Source: Gemmatimonas sp. (lineage in GTDB: Bacteria; Gemmatimonadota; Gemmatimonadetes; Gemmatimonadales; Gemmatimonadaceae). From it: 47,172 bases of DNA. Below the pieces are notes generated by a model. That model was not told the DNA's origin and ran no database searches. It was given only the letters and a program-made list of their open reading frames with translations. How positions within the stretch are numbered: the first letter of the stretch is position 1; every line of letters starts with the position of its first letter. The stretch covers positions 1-47,172 of the forward strand of contig JAABRT010000021.1 in NCBI GenBank assembly GCA_011390805.1, read 5' to 3'. Positions 17,764 through 25,312 of this stretch are shown here, one piece after another. Position numbers and translations under genes: made by a program.

Positions 17764-18498
17764 TTACCTGCTGGGCGCGTACTCCCAGCGTGTGGTCACA
17801 TTCACCACCACCGGTTGCGTTCCTTCGCTGATCGGCGTGGACTCGGCGTCCGCACTCATGCGCGCCATCTCCATCATGGGGCGCGGTGGCGATGGCTCGA
17901 AGGAGCTCACGTTGATCTCGATCAGGCCGACAATCCGGCCGCCAGCCGCGGTGGCAACAATCTCAGCCTCGCGGCGAGCTCGTTCCACTGCCTGGCGCAT
18001 CGCCTGTTCCCGCGCTGACGTTGGGTCCTTGATCTCGAAACTCAATCCGGCCACCCGATTCGCTCCAGCGGCCAACGCGGCATCAATCACTTCGCCAGCC
18101 TTTGCGACGGGTTCGATCACTACCGTCACGATATTGCTCACCCGGTAGCCGTCCACACGCCATGTGCGCGTTTCAGGGATGTACTCCTGCTTGGGCGCGA
18201 CATTGAATCCACCGGTTCGGATACTGGCTTGCGGAATACCGGCCGCGCGCAACGCCGCGATGATTGATGTTTGCGCCGCTGCATTCAGCCGGGATGCCTC
18301 CTGAGCGGTCTTTGCCTCTGTCTCAACACCCAGCGAAAGACGCGCCCGGTCTGGGGTTACCTCTACTGAACCGTTGGCCGATATCGTGATCTGTGGTGGC
18401 TGACGAACAGGTAGTTCTTGGGCGAACAGAGTGCCGAACGGCAGAGCGGTCAGCGCGGCACTCAATGTCACTGCGCGCAGGGCAGGGAGAGAAGTCAT
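17764..18498 (-). CDS. SIMPL-domain (DUF541) periplasmic protein
   Basis: A 244-aa exported protein. The signal peptide (MTSLPALRAVTLSAALTALP...) ends near LFAQ. The body is one SIMPL domain: the N-terminal QITISANGSVEVTPDRARLSLGVET strand pattern, the helix ASRLNAAAQTSIIAALRAAGIP, then VDGYRVSNIVTVVIEPVAKAGEVIDAALAAGANRVAGLSFEIKD and QAMRQAVERARREAEIVA. Members include E. coli YggE, which affects oxidative stress by an unknown mechanism. The start at 18498 was chosen over 18579 because it opens directly onto the signal peptide. It is followed by a strong terminator and so is probably monocistronic. Confidence 0.9.
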   Translation of the reverse strand: MTSLPALRAVTLSAALTALPFGTLFAQELPVRQPPQITISANGSVEVTPDRARLSLGVETEAKTAQEASRLNAAAQTSIIAALRAAGIPQASIRTGGFNVAPKQEYIPETRTWRVDGYRVSNIVTVVIEPVAKAGEVIDAALAAGANRVAGLSFEIKDPTSAREQAMRQAVERARREAEIVATAAGGRIVGLIEINVSSFEPSPPRPMMEMARMSADAESTPISEGTQPVVVNVTTRWEYAPSR

Positions 18499-18623
18499 GA
18501 TCCAGGTTCCAGTGGTTTGGGGAGCTGCAAGTCCATACCTATACACCACTGGAGACGCCGGAGATGCTCGCCGTTGCACATCTCGCGCGTCCGCTGGTCT
18601 GGCAACCGGGCAAAAAGCTCATG

Positions 18624-18656
18624 CCGCGGAGTCTCTGAGACGCGGAGAACAGCAAA
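18624..18656. repeat. Isolated fragment of the GCGGAGA repeat family
   Basis: CCGCGGAGTCTCTGAGACGCGG contains an internal inverted repeat (CCGCG..TCTC / GAGACGCGG), followed by AGAACAGC. It resembles the ends of the 137-bp elements at 17.3-17.6 kb and lies in the 255-bp gap between mnmG and the SIMPL gene. That gap otherwise holds only AT-rich DNA (18700-18750) that may contain the SIMPL promoter. Confidence 0.5.
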
Positions 18657-18753
18657 GCTACCTCAAAGCTACGGACGCTGAAGCACGAAATAACGGAACA
18701 AACTGACCACAAGTAAAGCCATCATAAAGCCAGTATACAACCATTAATACATA

Positions 18754-20682
18754 CTAAGAGCCGTTCCTCCGTCGAGCGCGCTCCAACTCGAACACCAGAC
18801 TCTGCAGGTCGGCAGGGCTGACACCGGGAATGCTCGCCGCCTGGGCGAGCGTGCCGGGGCGGCGAGCGCCAAGCTTTTGACGGGATTCAACGCTCAATGT
18901 GTGCAGCGACGAGTAGTCGATGTGTTCGGGGAGCGCCCTCTCACCCATGGCGGTCATGCGCTCCGCCGCCTTGCGTTCCTTGAGCAGGTAACCGGCGTAT
19001 TTGATCTCCAGTTCGGCAGAAATCACTGCGTCTCCCGGCAGCTCAACACCAATCCCGGCAGCCGCAAACAACGCACTCAGCGACACCCCCTGACGCTTGG
19101 CCACCTCCACTATGCGCACCGCATGTGGCAACGGCGCTGTGCCGGTGCCTTCGAGCAACGCCGCGGCCTGCTCGGGGAGAATGTTCTCCGACTCAGCCAA
19201 CCGTCTCGCATCCCGGGTGGCCTGTGCACGTGCTTCGATCACCTCAACTTCGCGCGAGTTGTACAACCCCACCGTCGTACCGAGCGCTGCCAGACGTGAC
19301 AATGCATTGTCCTGACGTACCGTCAGCCGGAACTCACTTCGCGACGTGAACAGGCGATACGGTTCATCAACACCGCGCGTGACCAGATCGTCCACGAGTA
19401 CGCCGATGTAACTCGTTTCACGCCCCAGCACCAACGCGTCGCGCTCGTGCACCCAGCGTGCGGCATTGATGCCGGCCACCACACCCTGTCCCGCCGCTTC
19501 TTCATACCCTGTGGTGCCGTTTACCTGTCCGGCAAACCAGAGCCCTGCGATCGCCCGCGATTGCAACGTGCTGTCGAGCTGCGTGGGCGGATAATAGTCG
19601 TACTCAATCGCGTAACCGGCACGTGTTACGCGCACGTCCTCAAGCCCCTTGATTGAGCGCAGCACTTCCAGCTGCACGTGCGCCGGCAACGACGTGGACA
19701 AACCGTTCACATACAGCTCACGGGTGTCGTGCCCTTCCGGCTCAAGAAACAGCTGATGTCGTTCAGCGTGCGGAAACTTTACAATCTTGTCTTCCACGCT
19801 CGGACAATAGCGCGGACCCTGTGAGGCGATCGCACCACCGTACATCGCGCTCTCATTGATATGCGCTTCAATGATCGCTTTGCCCGGTGCCTCCAGATAG
19901 GTAATCCAGCAGGGCATCTGCTCCGGGTGACGTGTGCGTTCACCCACTCTTCGCGGCGCATCCCAGAAGTGCGACCACGACCAGTCGTGTTCCTCCACTT
20001 CGCTCGGCTGCACGGGCAGCGTTTCGTAGTGCACCGAGCGGCCATCGATACGAGGCGGCGTACCGGTCTTGAATCGCAGCGTTTGCAAACCGGCCGCGTC
20101 AAGCTGTTCGCCCAGCTGGGCATTGGCACCTTCACCCGCGCGGCCACCGGAGATCTGCGTGCCGGTGCCGATGTGCAACTTGCCACGACCAAACGTGCCG
20201 GTGGTAAGCACCACCGCCCGGGCGGAAAAACGACGGCCTTCCAGCGTCTCCAGTCCTTCTACGCGCCGACCGTCAGTACTGAGCAACAGACGGGCAACGG
20301 TGCCCTGAATCGTGTGCACGCCAGCGTGTTCTTCGAGCAAGGTGCGCACCGCACGCCTGTAGAGTCCACGATCGCACTGCGCACGCGGTGCCCACACCGC
20401 TGGCCCCTTGCCTTGGTTGAGCATGCGGAACTGCAGCATGGCCAGATCAGTGGCGCGCGCCATGATGCCACCCAAGGCGTCAACCTCGCGCACCACCGTG
20501 CCCTTGGCCACACCACCGATGGCCGGGTTGCATGACATCTGCCCGATGGTTTCCAGGGCGCTCGTGACCAGCCCCACCGTTGCACCGGCGCGTGCGGCGG
20601 CCACGGCGGCTTCGGTGCCTGCGTGGCCGCCGCCTACGACCAGGACATCAAAGGTGGCTTCGGCGTTGATGGAGTGGGTCAT
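18754..20682 (-). CDS. mnmG: tRNA uridine-34 carboxymethylaminomethyl-modifying enzyme MnmG (GidA)
   Basis: A 642-aa FAD enzyme that works with MnmE to install the cmnm5 group on U34 of tRNAs reading NNA/NNG codons. The N-terminal Rossmann motif is VVGGGHAGTEAAVAAARAG; the conserved SCNPAIGGVAKG and GTFGRGKLHIG follow. The second conserved block runs ARAGYAIEYDYYPPTQL and GQVNGTTGYEEAAGQG. The C-terminal helical tRNA/MnmE-binding region contains YAGYLLKERKAAERM and ends LVFELERARRR. The length is normal. In many bacteria mnmG is followed by rsmG, parA and parB near the origin; here rsmG is absent and the SIMPL gene occupies that place. Confidence 0.97.
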   Translation of the reverse strand: MTHSINAEATFDVLVVGGGHAGTEAAVAAARAGATVGLVTSALETIGQMSCNPAIGGVAKGTVVREVDALGGIMARATDLAMLQFRMLNQGKGPAVWAPRAQCDRGLYRRAVRTLLEEHAGVHTIQGTVARLLLSTDGRRVEGLETLEGRRFSARAVVLTTGTFGRGKLHIGTGTQISGGRAGEGANAQLGEQLDAAGLQTLRFKTGTPPRIDGRSVHYETLPVQPSEVEEHDWSWSHFWDAPRRVGERTRHPEQMPCWITYLEAPGKAIIEAHINESAMYGGAIASQGPRYCPSVEDKIVKFPHAERHQLFLEPEGHDTRELYVNGLSTSLPAHVQLEVLRSIKGLEDVRVTRAGYAIEYDYYPPTQLDSTLQSRAIAGLWFAGQVNGTTGYEEAAGQGVVAGINAARWVHERDALVLGRETSYIGVLVDDLVTRGVDEPYRLFTSRSEFRLTVRQDNALSRLAALGTTVGLYNSREVEVIEARAQATRDARRLAESENILPEQAAALLEGTGTAPLPHAVRIVEVAKRQGVSLSALFAAAGIGVELPGDAVISAELEIKYAGYLLKERKAAERMTAMGERALPEHIDYSSLHTLSVESRQKLGARRPGTLAQAASIPGVSPADLQSLVFELERARRRNGS

Positions 20683-20810
20683 AGCTGAAAAGTATCAGAG
20701 CGGGGCATGCGAACGGTTGTGCTGGCAATAAAACGGTGAAGACTGTGCCGAGGTTCTGGTGCAGCGTGTGCCATGGGTCCTTGCCAAAGTCATTCCGAGC
20801 CGAGCAGACT

Positions 20811-21401
20811 ATGGGTATGCCTGCTGTCGAACGCCGCTGGACTGCCGATGACGTACGAGCGCTCACGCGTGAGGATACGCCGTGGCCGCGGTACGAACTG
20901 CTTGATGGCGAGCTGCTGGTGACGCCGGCGCCGCGCGTCGCACATCAGGTAGCAGCTGTCGAGTTGTGTCGACTGCTTGCGGATTTTCTGCAGAGCGAGC
21001 CGCTCGGACTAGCACTGATGTCTCCGTCAGACATCGAGCTGCGTCCCGGTACCATCATGCAGCCCGATGTTTTCGTAGTTCCCGCGAACACGAAGGTGGC
21101 TGGAGAGATGATGGAATGGAGCGACGTGCGCTCCCTGCTTCTGGCTATTGAAGTGGTCTCTCCAAGTTCAGCGCGCAACGATCGTGTGCTCAAGCGCGAC
21201 TTCTACCTCGACAACGGCGTACTCGAGTACTGGATTGTGGATCTCGACGCGCGTGTGTTTGAATGTTGGCGTCCGGGTCAGCAGACGCCGGCGCTGCATC
21301 GCGACCGGGTTGAGTGGGCGCCCGGTGCGGGTGCGGAACTCAGCATCAGCGTACCGGACTTCTTTAACCGGATTGACAAACAGCTTCGCCTCATCCGCTG
21401 A
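20811..21401 (+). CDS. Uma2-family (DUF820) PD-(D/E)XK nuclease-fold protein
   Basis: A 196-aa protein with the full Uma2 pattern: the N-terminal MPAVERRWTADDVRAL...PRYELLDGELLVTPAP, the metal-binding PDVFVV, then LLLAIEVVSPSSARND with the E-x-V core, and LKRDFYLDNGVLEYWIVD. The acidic PD, E and following Lys match the restriction-endonuclease fold. Family members are very numerous in some phyla and have no settled function; nuclease activity has rarely been shown. The frame is open to 20736, but family similarity begins at the ATG 20811/20817 pair. It is divergent to mnmG. Confidence 0.88.
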   Translation: MGMPAVERRWTADDVRALTREDTPWPRYELLDGELLVTPAPRVAHQVAAVELCRLLADFLQSEPLGLALMSPSDIELRPGTIMQPDVFVVPANTKVAGEMMEWSDVRSLLLAIEVVSPSSARNDRVLKRDFYLDNGVLEYWIVDLDARVFECWRPGQQTPALHRDRVEWAPGAGAELSISVPDFFNRIDKQLRLIR

Positions 21402-21413
21402 TATCTTTCGCGC

Positions 21414-21698
21414 ATGCCACTACGCATTGAAGGGACCGCGCCCACCCTGCTCATTCGCAAAGCTGCGTTTGAGCGCGCCGAGCTTACACGTCAGCGGTTT
21501 GACGAAGTGCTCAACCTCACCGACGAAGAGTTTCGTGTGGAGGGGCAGCTGATTGCGGTGGGTCCGCTGGTGGGCGAAGACACCATGAGCGAACTCATTG
21601 AAGCGCTGGAAGAAGCCGGGCTGGTGTACTTTGACGACTTCTTTGAACTGAGCGGCAACTGGCCCGACTGGCTGCGGGTGTTTGCGCAGGGTGAATGA
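21414..21698 (+). CDS. Small acidic protein of unknown function
   Basis: A 94-aa protein starting MPLRIEGTAPTLLIRKAAFERA. It is acidic and predicted mostly helical with a final aromatic strand (GLVYFDDFFELSGNWPDWLRVF). The N-terminal half looks like a helix-turn-helix-sized unit (RAELTRQRFDEVLNLTDEEFRVEGQLIAVG), but I assign no family. It lies 12 bp after the Uma2 gene and its stop overlaps the GTG start of the PH-domain gene (GTGAATGA), so translation is probably coupled. Consistent codon use and tight packing argue that it is real. Confidence 0.75.
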   Translation: MPLRIEGTAPTLLIRKAAFERAELTRQRFDEVLNLTDEEFRVEGQLIAVGPLVGEDTMSELIEALEEAGLVYFDDFFELSGNWPDWLRVFAQGE

Positions 21699-22257
21699 CG
21701 CAACCGATTCGCATCTGATTCCTGTAGACGCGTCGCGTGTACAGGCGATCACGCGACCCGACCCGCAACTGTGGACGCTGTTCATTATTTACAGCGTGAT
21801 GTCCAACGTGGCGTTTCCGCTGGTGATTCTGCCGTACTACTTCCGGTACATCACGCTGCGCTACCGGTTTGATGATGACGGCGTGTCGGTGTCGCACGGT
21901 CTGATCTGGCGCCGCGAGACGTACCTCACGTACGCGCGCATTCAGGACATTCACGTGACGCGCAATATTTTTGAGCGGTGGCTCGGTATTGGTACCGTGA
22001 AGATTCAAACCGCGTCGGGCAACTCATCGGCGACCGAATCAATCGCTGGCCTGACCGCGTTTCAGGACGTGCGCAACTATCTGTACGCACGCATGCGGGG
22101 ACATCGTGAAATGAAGCGCGGTGAGCCGCATGCCCTGTCATCAGGTGCGCCGCTTGCACCGGCCGATGACGCCTTGGCGCTCGACGCACTCGCGGGTATT
22201 CGCGATGAGCTGCGAGCTGTGCGTGTGCTACTGGAAAAGCAGCGATCCGATGTATGA
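21691..22257 (+). CDS. Bacterial PH-domain (YdbS/bPH2-type) membrane protein, first of pair
   Basis: A 188-aa protein starting at GTG 21691 (an in-frame TTG at 21682 is the alternative). One hydrophobic segment (LFIIYSVMSNVAFPLVILPYYF) leads into a bPH2 domain: RYRFDDDGVSVSHGLIWRRETYLTYARIQDIHVTRNIFERWLGIGTVKIQTASG read in two parts. This 'rises from the membrane, then a beta barrel' layout is typical of YdbS/YdbT proteins, for which roles in envelope stress or bacteriocin resistance have been suggested. The C-terminal tail is charged. It overlaps both neighbours (8 bp each side), implying a stoichiometric complex with the next gene. Confidence 0.85.
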   Translation: MNDATDSHLIPVDASRVQAITRPDPQLWTLFIIYSVMSNVAFPLVILPYYFRYITLRYRFDDDGVSVSHGLIWRRETYLTYARIQDIHVTRNIFERWLGIGTVKIQTASGNSSATESIAGLTAFQDVRNYLYARMRGHREMKRGEPHALSSGAPLAPADDALALDALAGIRDELRAVRVLLEKQRSDV

Positions 22258-23011
22258 CTGGCTGAAGGCGCGCGTTCTTCCGTGGCTGCGGGTGGAGGAC
22301 AGCGAACCGCATCCGCCGGCGGGTCATCAGCCGCATGAGATGCTGCGCATTGAGCGCGCCAATGTGGGCTTTTTGCGTTTGCGCTTGTTGCAGTGGCGAC
22401 TGTACGTCGCGGCGTGGGGCTTTCTGATTGTCATTATCAGCGCTGCGATGTTGGCGGCTGATTGGCGATTGGTGCTGCTGGTCGTTCCACTGGTGCTGCT
22501 TGCTGCTGCCAAGTCGGCAATTCTGTACGTAACCATGCGTCTGGATTACGAAATGCGCTGGTATGTGATTACCGACCGCAGCCTGCTCATTCGTGAGGGG
22601 GTGTGGAACGTACAGGAGATCACGATCACCTTTGCCAACGCGCAAAACGTCCGTGTGACACAGGGGCCGCTGGAACGCTGGTTTGGTTTTTCTAATGTCG
22701 AGGTTGAGACAGCGGGCGGAGGTCGCTCGGCAGATGGAACGAGTTCGTCGCATCGTGCCCGTTTGCGCGGGCTGGCCAACCCGCAGGAGGTGCGCGGCGT
22801 GATCCTTGATGTCATCCGCCGCCATCGCACTGCGGGACTGGGCGATCCCGATGATCTCGAGTCGCAGCACGACGTGACTCGTGTTCAGATACATGCTTCG
22901 CGTACTAACGCGATGCAAGCATTGCTGCCTGCACTGCCGGGTGCGCTGTTAGGCGAGGTGTTACACGAGGCGCGAGCACTGCGTGTGGCGCTGGAACAAC
23001 GCTACTCCTGA
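22250..23011 (+). CDS. Bacterial PH-domain (bPH2-type) membrane protein, second of pair
   Basis: A 253-aa protein. The start at ATG 22250 lies inside ATGTATGA, overlapping the previous stop; an open frame to 22121 is rejected. Two transmembrane helices (LYVAAWGFLIVIISAAMLAA and LVLLVVPLVLLAAAKSAIL) come before a bPH2 domain with YVITDRSLLIREGVWNVQEITITFANAQNVRV and LERWFGFSNVEVETAGGG. The core parallels the upstream protein (ERWLGIGTVKIQTASG), so the pair arose by duplication. Both probably sit in the inner membrane with the PH domain in the cytoplasm. Confidence 0.88.
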   Translation: MYDWLKARVLPWLRVEDSEPHPPAGHQPHEMLRIERANVGFLRLRLLQWRLYVAAWGFLIVIISAAMLAADWRLVLLVVPLVLLAAAKSAILYVTMRLDYEMRWYVITDRSLLIREGVWNVQEITITFANAQNVRVTQGPLERWFGFSNVEVETAGGGRSADGTSSSHRARLRGLANPQEVRGVILDVIRRHRTAGLGDPDDLESQHDVTRVQIHASRTNAMQALLPALPGALLGEVLHEARALRVALEQRYS

Positions 23012-23126
23012 TCGAAGCGTTGCTACGCGCCGCGTGAAAAACCCGGCCCGTCTCCGCAAACGCTGACTGGCCGCTCGACGGTCAAAAAACGCACCGCCGA
23101 GCTGGCGTTGAAAATGTACGTATCGT

Positions 23127-24320
23127 TCAGGGCGCCCGACCCGTCGGCCACGGATTGGAAAAGCGCGGATCGGTAATGAAGGTGGAATCGGTCAGACTGC
23201 GCAGGAACTCGATCAGATCAGACTTTTCCGCTGCTGTAAGAGAAAAGCCATTCACAAAACCATTCTTGAACGGACTGAGTTTTCCATCTCCCGCGTGCGG
23301 GCCACTGGTAATGAGTCGTCCGCCGCGAGCGTAGTGGTCGATGACTTCTTCAAGCGTCGCAATGGAACCGTCGTGCATGTACGGCGCGGTAAGTGCAATG
23401 TTGCGCAAGCTTGGTGCTTTGTGTGCACCCATATCACGCGGCTGTCCGGTGAACTCGGCCAGTCCGGTGTTGTGGCTCGGGTACGCACCGTTGCCGTCCA
23501 CATTGTACAAGCCGTTGTTGAAATACTCCTGTTCGCGAAATGACTTGCCAACGTAGTTTGTCGATGCGCTGAACATCACACCGGCGTGACAGTGGAAACA
23601 CTCTGTCGTTTCCGAAAAGAACAGCGCTTCGCCGCGAATGGCTGCCGGCGACAGGGCTGTTCGCTCATTGCGGAACGTGTACCGGTCATACGGTGAGTTA
23701 CCCGATACCAGCGCGCGTTGAAACGACGCCAAAGCTTTGGTGATGTTTTCCACGCTGACCGACGTGCGTCCTCCCGGAAACGCGTTGGCAAAGAGGCGCG
23801 CGTACACGGTGTCAGACCGTACGCGTTCCAGCAGCTCCTGCTCCTTGCCCGAGAGCCCCAGCTCCACCGGGTGCTCACCGAACATGGGCAGCAAGGCCTG
23901 CTGCTCCAGGTTCGCGAGGTTAGGATTTCCCCAGTTGAGCACTGACGCGTAGGCAATGTTTGCCAGCGACATGCTGTTGCGCGGGTGCACCTCACCCGTG
24001 GAACCGACAGCCAACGTGCGACCATCGGTAAATGCCAATGATTGCCGATGGCACGATGCACAGCTCTGCGTGCCATTGCCGGAAAGACCGCGATCGTAGA
24101 AGAGGTGGCGACCCAACGCCACCTTTTCCATGGTCATCGGGTTGTCTTCAGGCACAACCGGTGTCGGAAAGCCGGTTGGCAGATTCCACTGCCAGTTGCT
24201 TGACGTATTGGGTCCGGACGCGGTGAACATTTCGTCACCCGCACATGCAGATACGGCGCACAGCAGCACGACGAGCGAGCCCGCGCGTGAAGTCATTCGT
24301 GCAAAATCATGGAAAGACAT
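23127..24320 (-). CDS. mbnH: MbnH-like di-haem cytochrome c peroxidase/MauG-family enzyme
   Basis: A 397-aa exported lipoprotein-like enzyme (hydrophobic start ending VSAC at 26). Two c-type haem motifs are present: CASCH (87-91) and CFHCH (241-245), as in MauG/CCP enzymes. The distal segment TAPYMHDGSIATLEEVIDHYARGG is family-typical; which residue there ligates the second haem I cannot decide. Established for the Methylosinus MbnH: it forms a bis-Fe(IV) state and oxidises a tryptophan of MbnP to kynurenine. Here the partner mbnP-like gene lies 39 bp upstream, so the same pairing is expected. I chose ATG 24320, preceded by GGTGAG; 24296 is an alternative. It is the last gene of the copper cluster. 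Confidence 0.88.
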   Translation of the reverse strand: MSFHDFARMTSRAGSLVVLLCAVSACAGDEMFTASGPNTSSNWQWNLPTGFPTPVVPEDNPMTMEKVALGRHLFYDRGLSGNGTQSCASCHRQSLAFTDGRTLAVGSTGEVHPRNSMSLANIAYASVLNWGNPNLANLEQQALLPMFGEHPVELGLSGKEQELLERVRSDTVYARLFANAFPGGRTSVSVENITKALASFQRALVSGNSPYDRYTFRNERTALSPAAIRGEALFFSETTECFHCHAGVMFSASTNYVGKSFREQEYFNNGLYNVDGNGAYPSHNTGLAEFTGQPRDMGAHKAPSLRNIALTAPYMHDGSIATLEEVIDHYARGGRLITSGPHAGDGKLSPFKNGFVNGFSLTAAEKSDLIEFLRSLTDSTFITDPRFSNPWPTGRAP

Positions 24321-24359
24321 GGAACTCACCCAAGCAAAAAGAAGTGAAGCAAACACAGG

Positions 24360-25241
24360 TTACGGTCGTGCTGAGCGAAAGAACCGCTGTGACGCGGGCA
24401 GAGAACCGCCGCCGATAGACAATCCAAATCCGGCCAGCACCGCTGAACATTCGGGATCGGTGGGACCGGACATGCAGCCGGCCGGACCGCCACCGTTCGC
24501 GTCAAGATTGGAGTCGGCAAGCAGCGCGGCGATGTCTGCCACTACCACGTCACGAGTCACGTCAAAGTTGTTGAGGGTGACAGTGACGCGATTGGGTGCG
24601 GTGCAGCTTGTGGGCACGGTTGATGCTGATCCGGTTGGTGTGCAGCCGGTGCTGCCCAGGTGCACAAACCAGCCCGTGGGAAAGTTGTTGCTGCTCATAT
24701 CAAGACGTACCGCCTTGTATCCCGCATTCCAGCTCCAGAACATGCGCGAGAGCGAAAACGGACCAACAGCGGTAGTCTGGTCCTGATGATTCTTGCTGAA
24801 TGGCAGACCGAGCTGAAAACGCAGGCCGGTATAGTTGCCTGCCGGTACGGTGCCAATAACCCGCGTGTTTGTTTCGGGAGTGGCATTGGGGCAGGCAGTG
24901 CCAGTGCCGCCAGCCGCAAAGTCCACCAGCGTCACATCATCGAGTTGCCAGAGCCCGTCTTGTGCGAGAGACACCGGTACTTCGTTGCCCTGCGCATCAA
25001 GCAGACGGACTTCCGACACATACAACATGAAGTCGGTGGCCGAGGCGGTGGCGGCCGTGCTTCCGAGATTGGGATACGACTGACCACAGGCAAACGCCGC
25101 GCTGCCTACCTGCGCGGCGAAGTTTACCGTGACGTTTTGTGGGCCGGCTGGACCAGTGCTTGAATCGGATGTGCAGGCGGCGGCGAACAGGAGCGCTGCA
25201 GAGCCAAGGCCAATACGGGAGAGCGCGTGGAATCGTGACAT
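24360..25241 (-). CDS. mbnP: MbnP-like copper-binding lipoprotein (WxW type)
   Basis: A 293-aa lipoprotein (lipobox FAAAC, Cys23) of the MbnP / MXAN_0976-like family. Hallmarks are the N-terminal VTVNFAAQVGSAAFACG, LYVSEVRLLDAQG, GLRFQLGLPFSKNHQD, the WxW motif W169-S-W171 in RMFWSWNAGYK, and FVHLGSTGC. Extra cysteines at 52, 117, 200, 213, 256 and 265 probably form disulfides. In characterised MbnP a tryptophan is converted by MbnH to kynurenine, creating a high-affinity Cu(I) site; W169 or W171 is the natural candidate. GAGG lies 10 nt before the ATG. Its position between the TonB receptor and mbnH suggests it receives copper brought through the outer membrane. Confidence 0.9.
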   Translation of the reverse strand: MSRFHALSRIGLGSAALLFAAACTSDSSTGPAGPQNVTVNFAAQVGSAAFACGQSYPNLGSTAATASATDFMLYVSEVRLLDAQGNEVPVSLAQDGLWQLDDVTLVDFAAGGTGTACPNATPETNTRVIGTVPAGNYTGLRFQLGLPFSKNHQDQTTAVGPFSLSRMFWSWNAGYKAVRLDMSSNNFPTGWFVHLGSTGCTPTGSASTVPTSCTAPNRVTVTLNNFDVTRDVVVADIAALLADSNLDANGGGPAGCMSGPTDPECSAVLAGFGLSIGGGSLPASQRFFRSARP

Positions 25242-25312
25242 GTTGTGGTAACCTCAGAGGTTGAGTTGAGAAGTGGTTTGAGTCGTGTGTTTTTGTTCAG
25301 GACGTTTCGCGA

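Noticed and set aside
21926..22918. A 330-aa minus-strand frame across the PH-domain pair
   Set aside because: Antisense to two recognised coupled genes; composition unlike a real protein.
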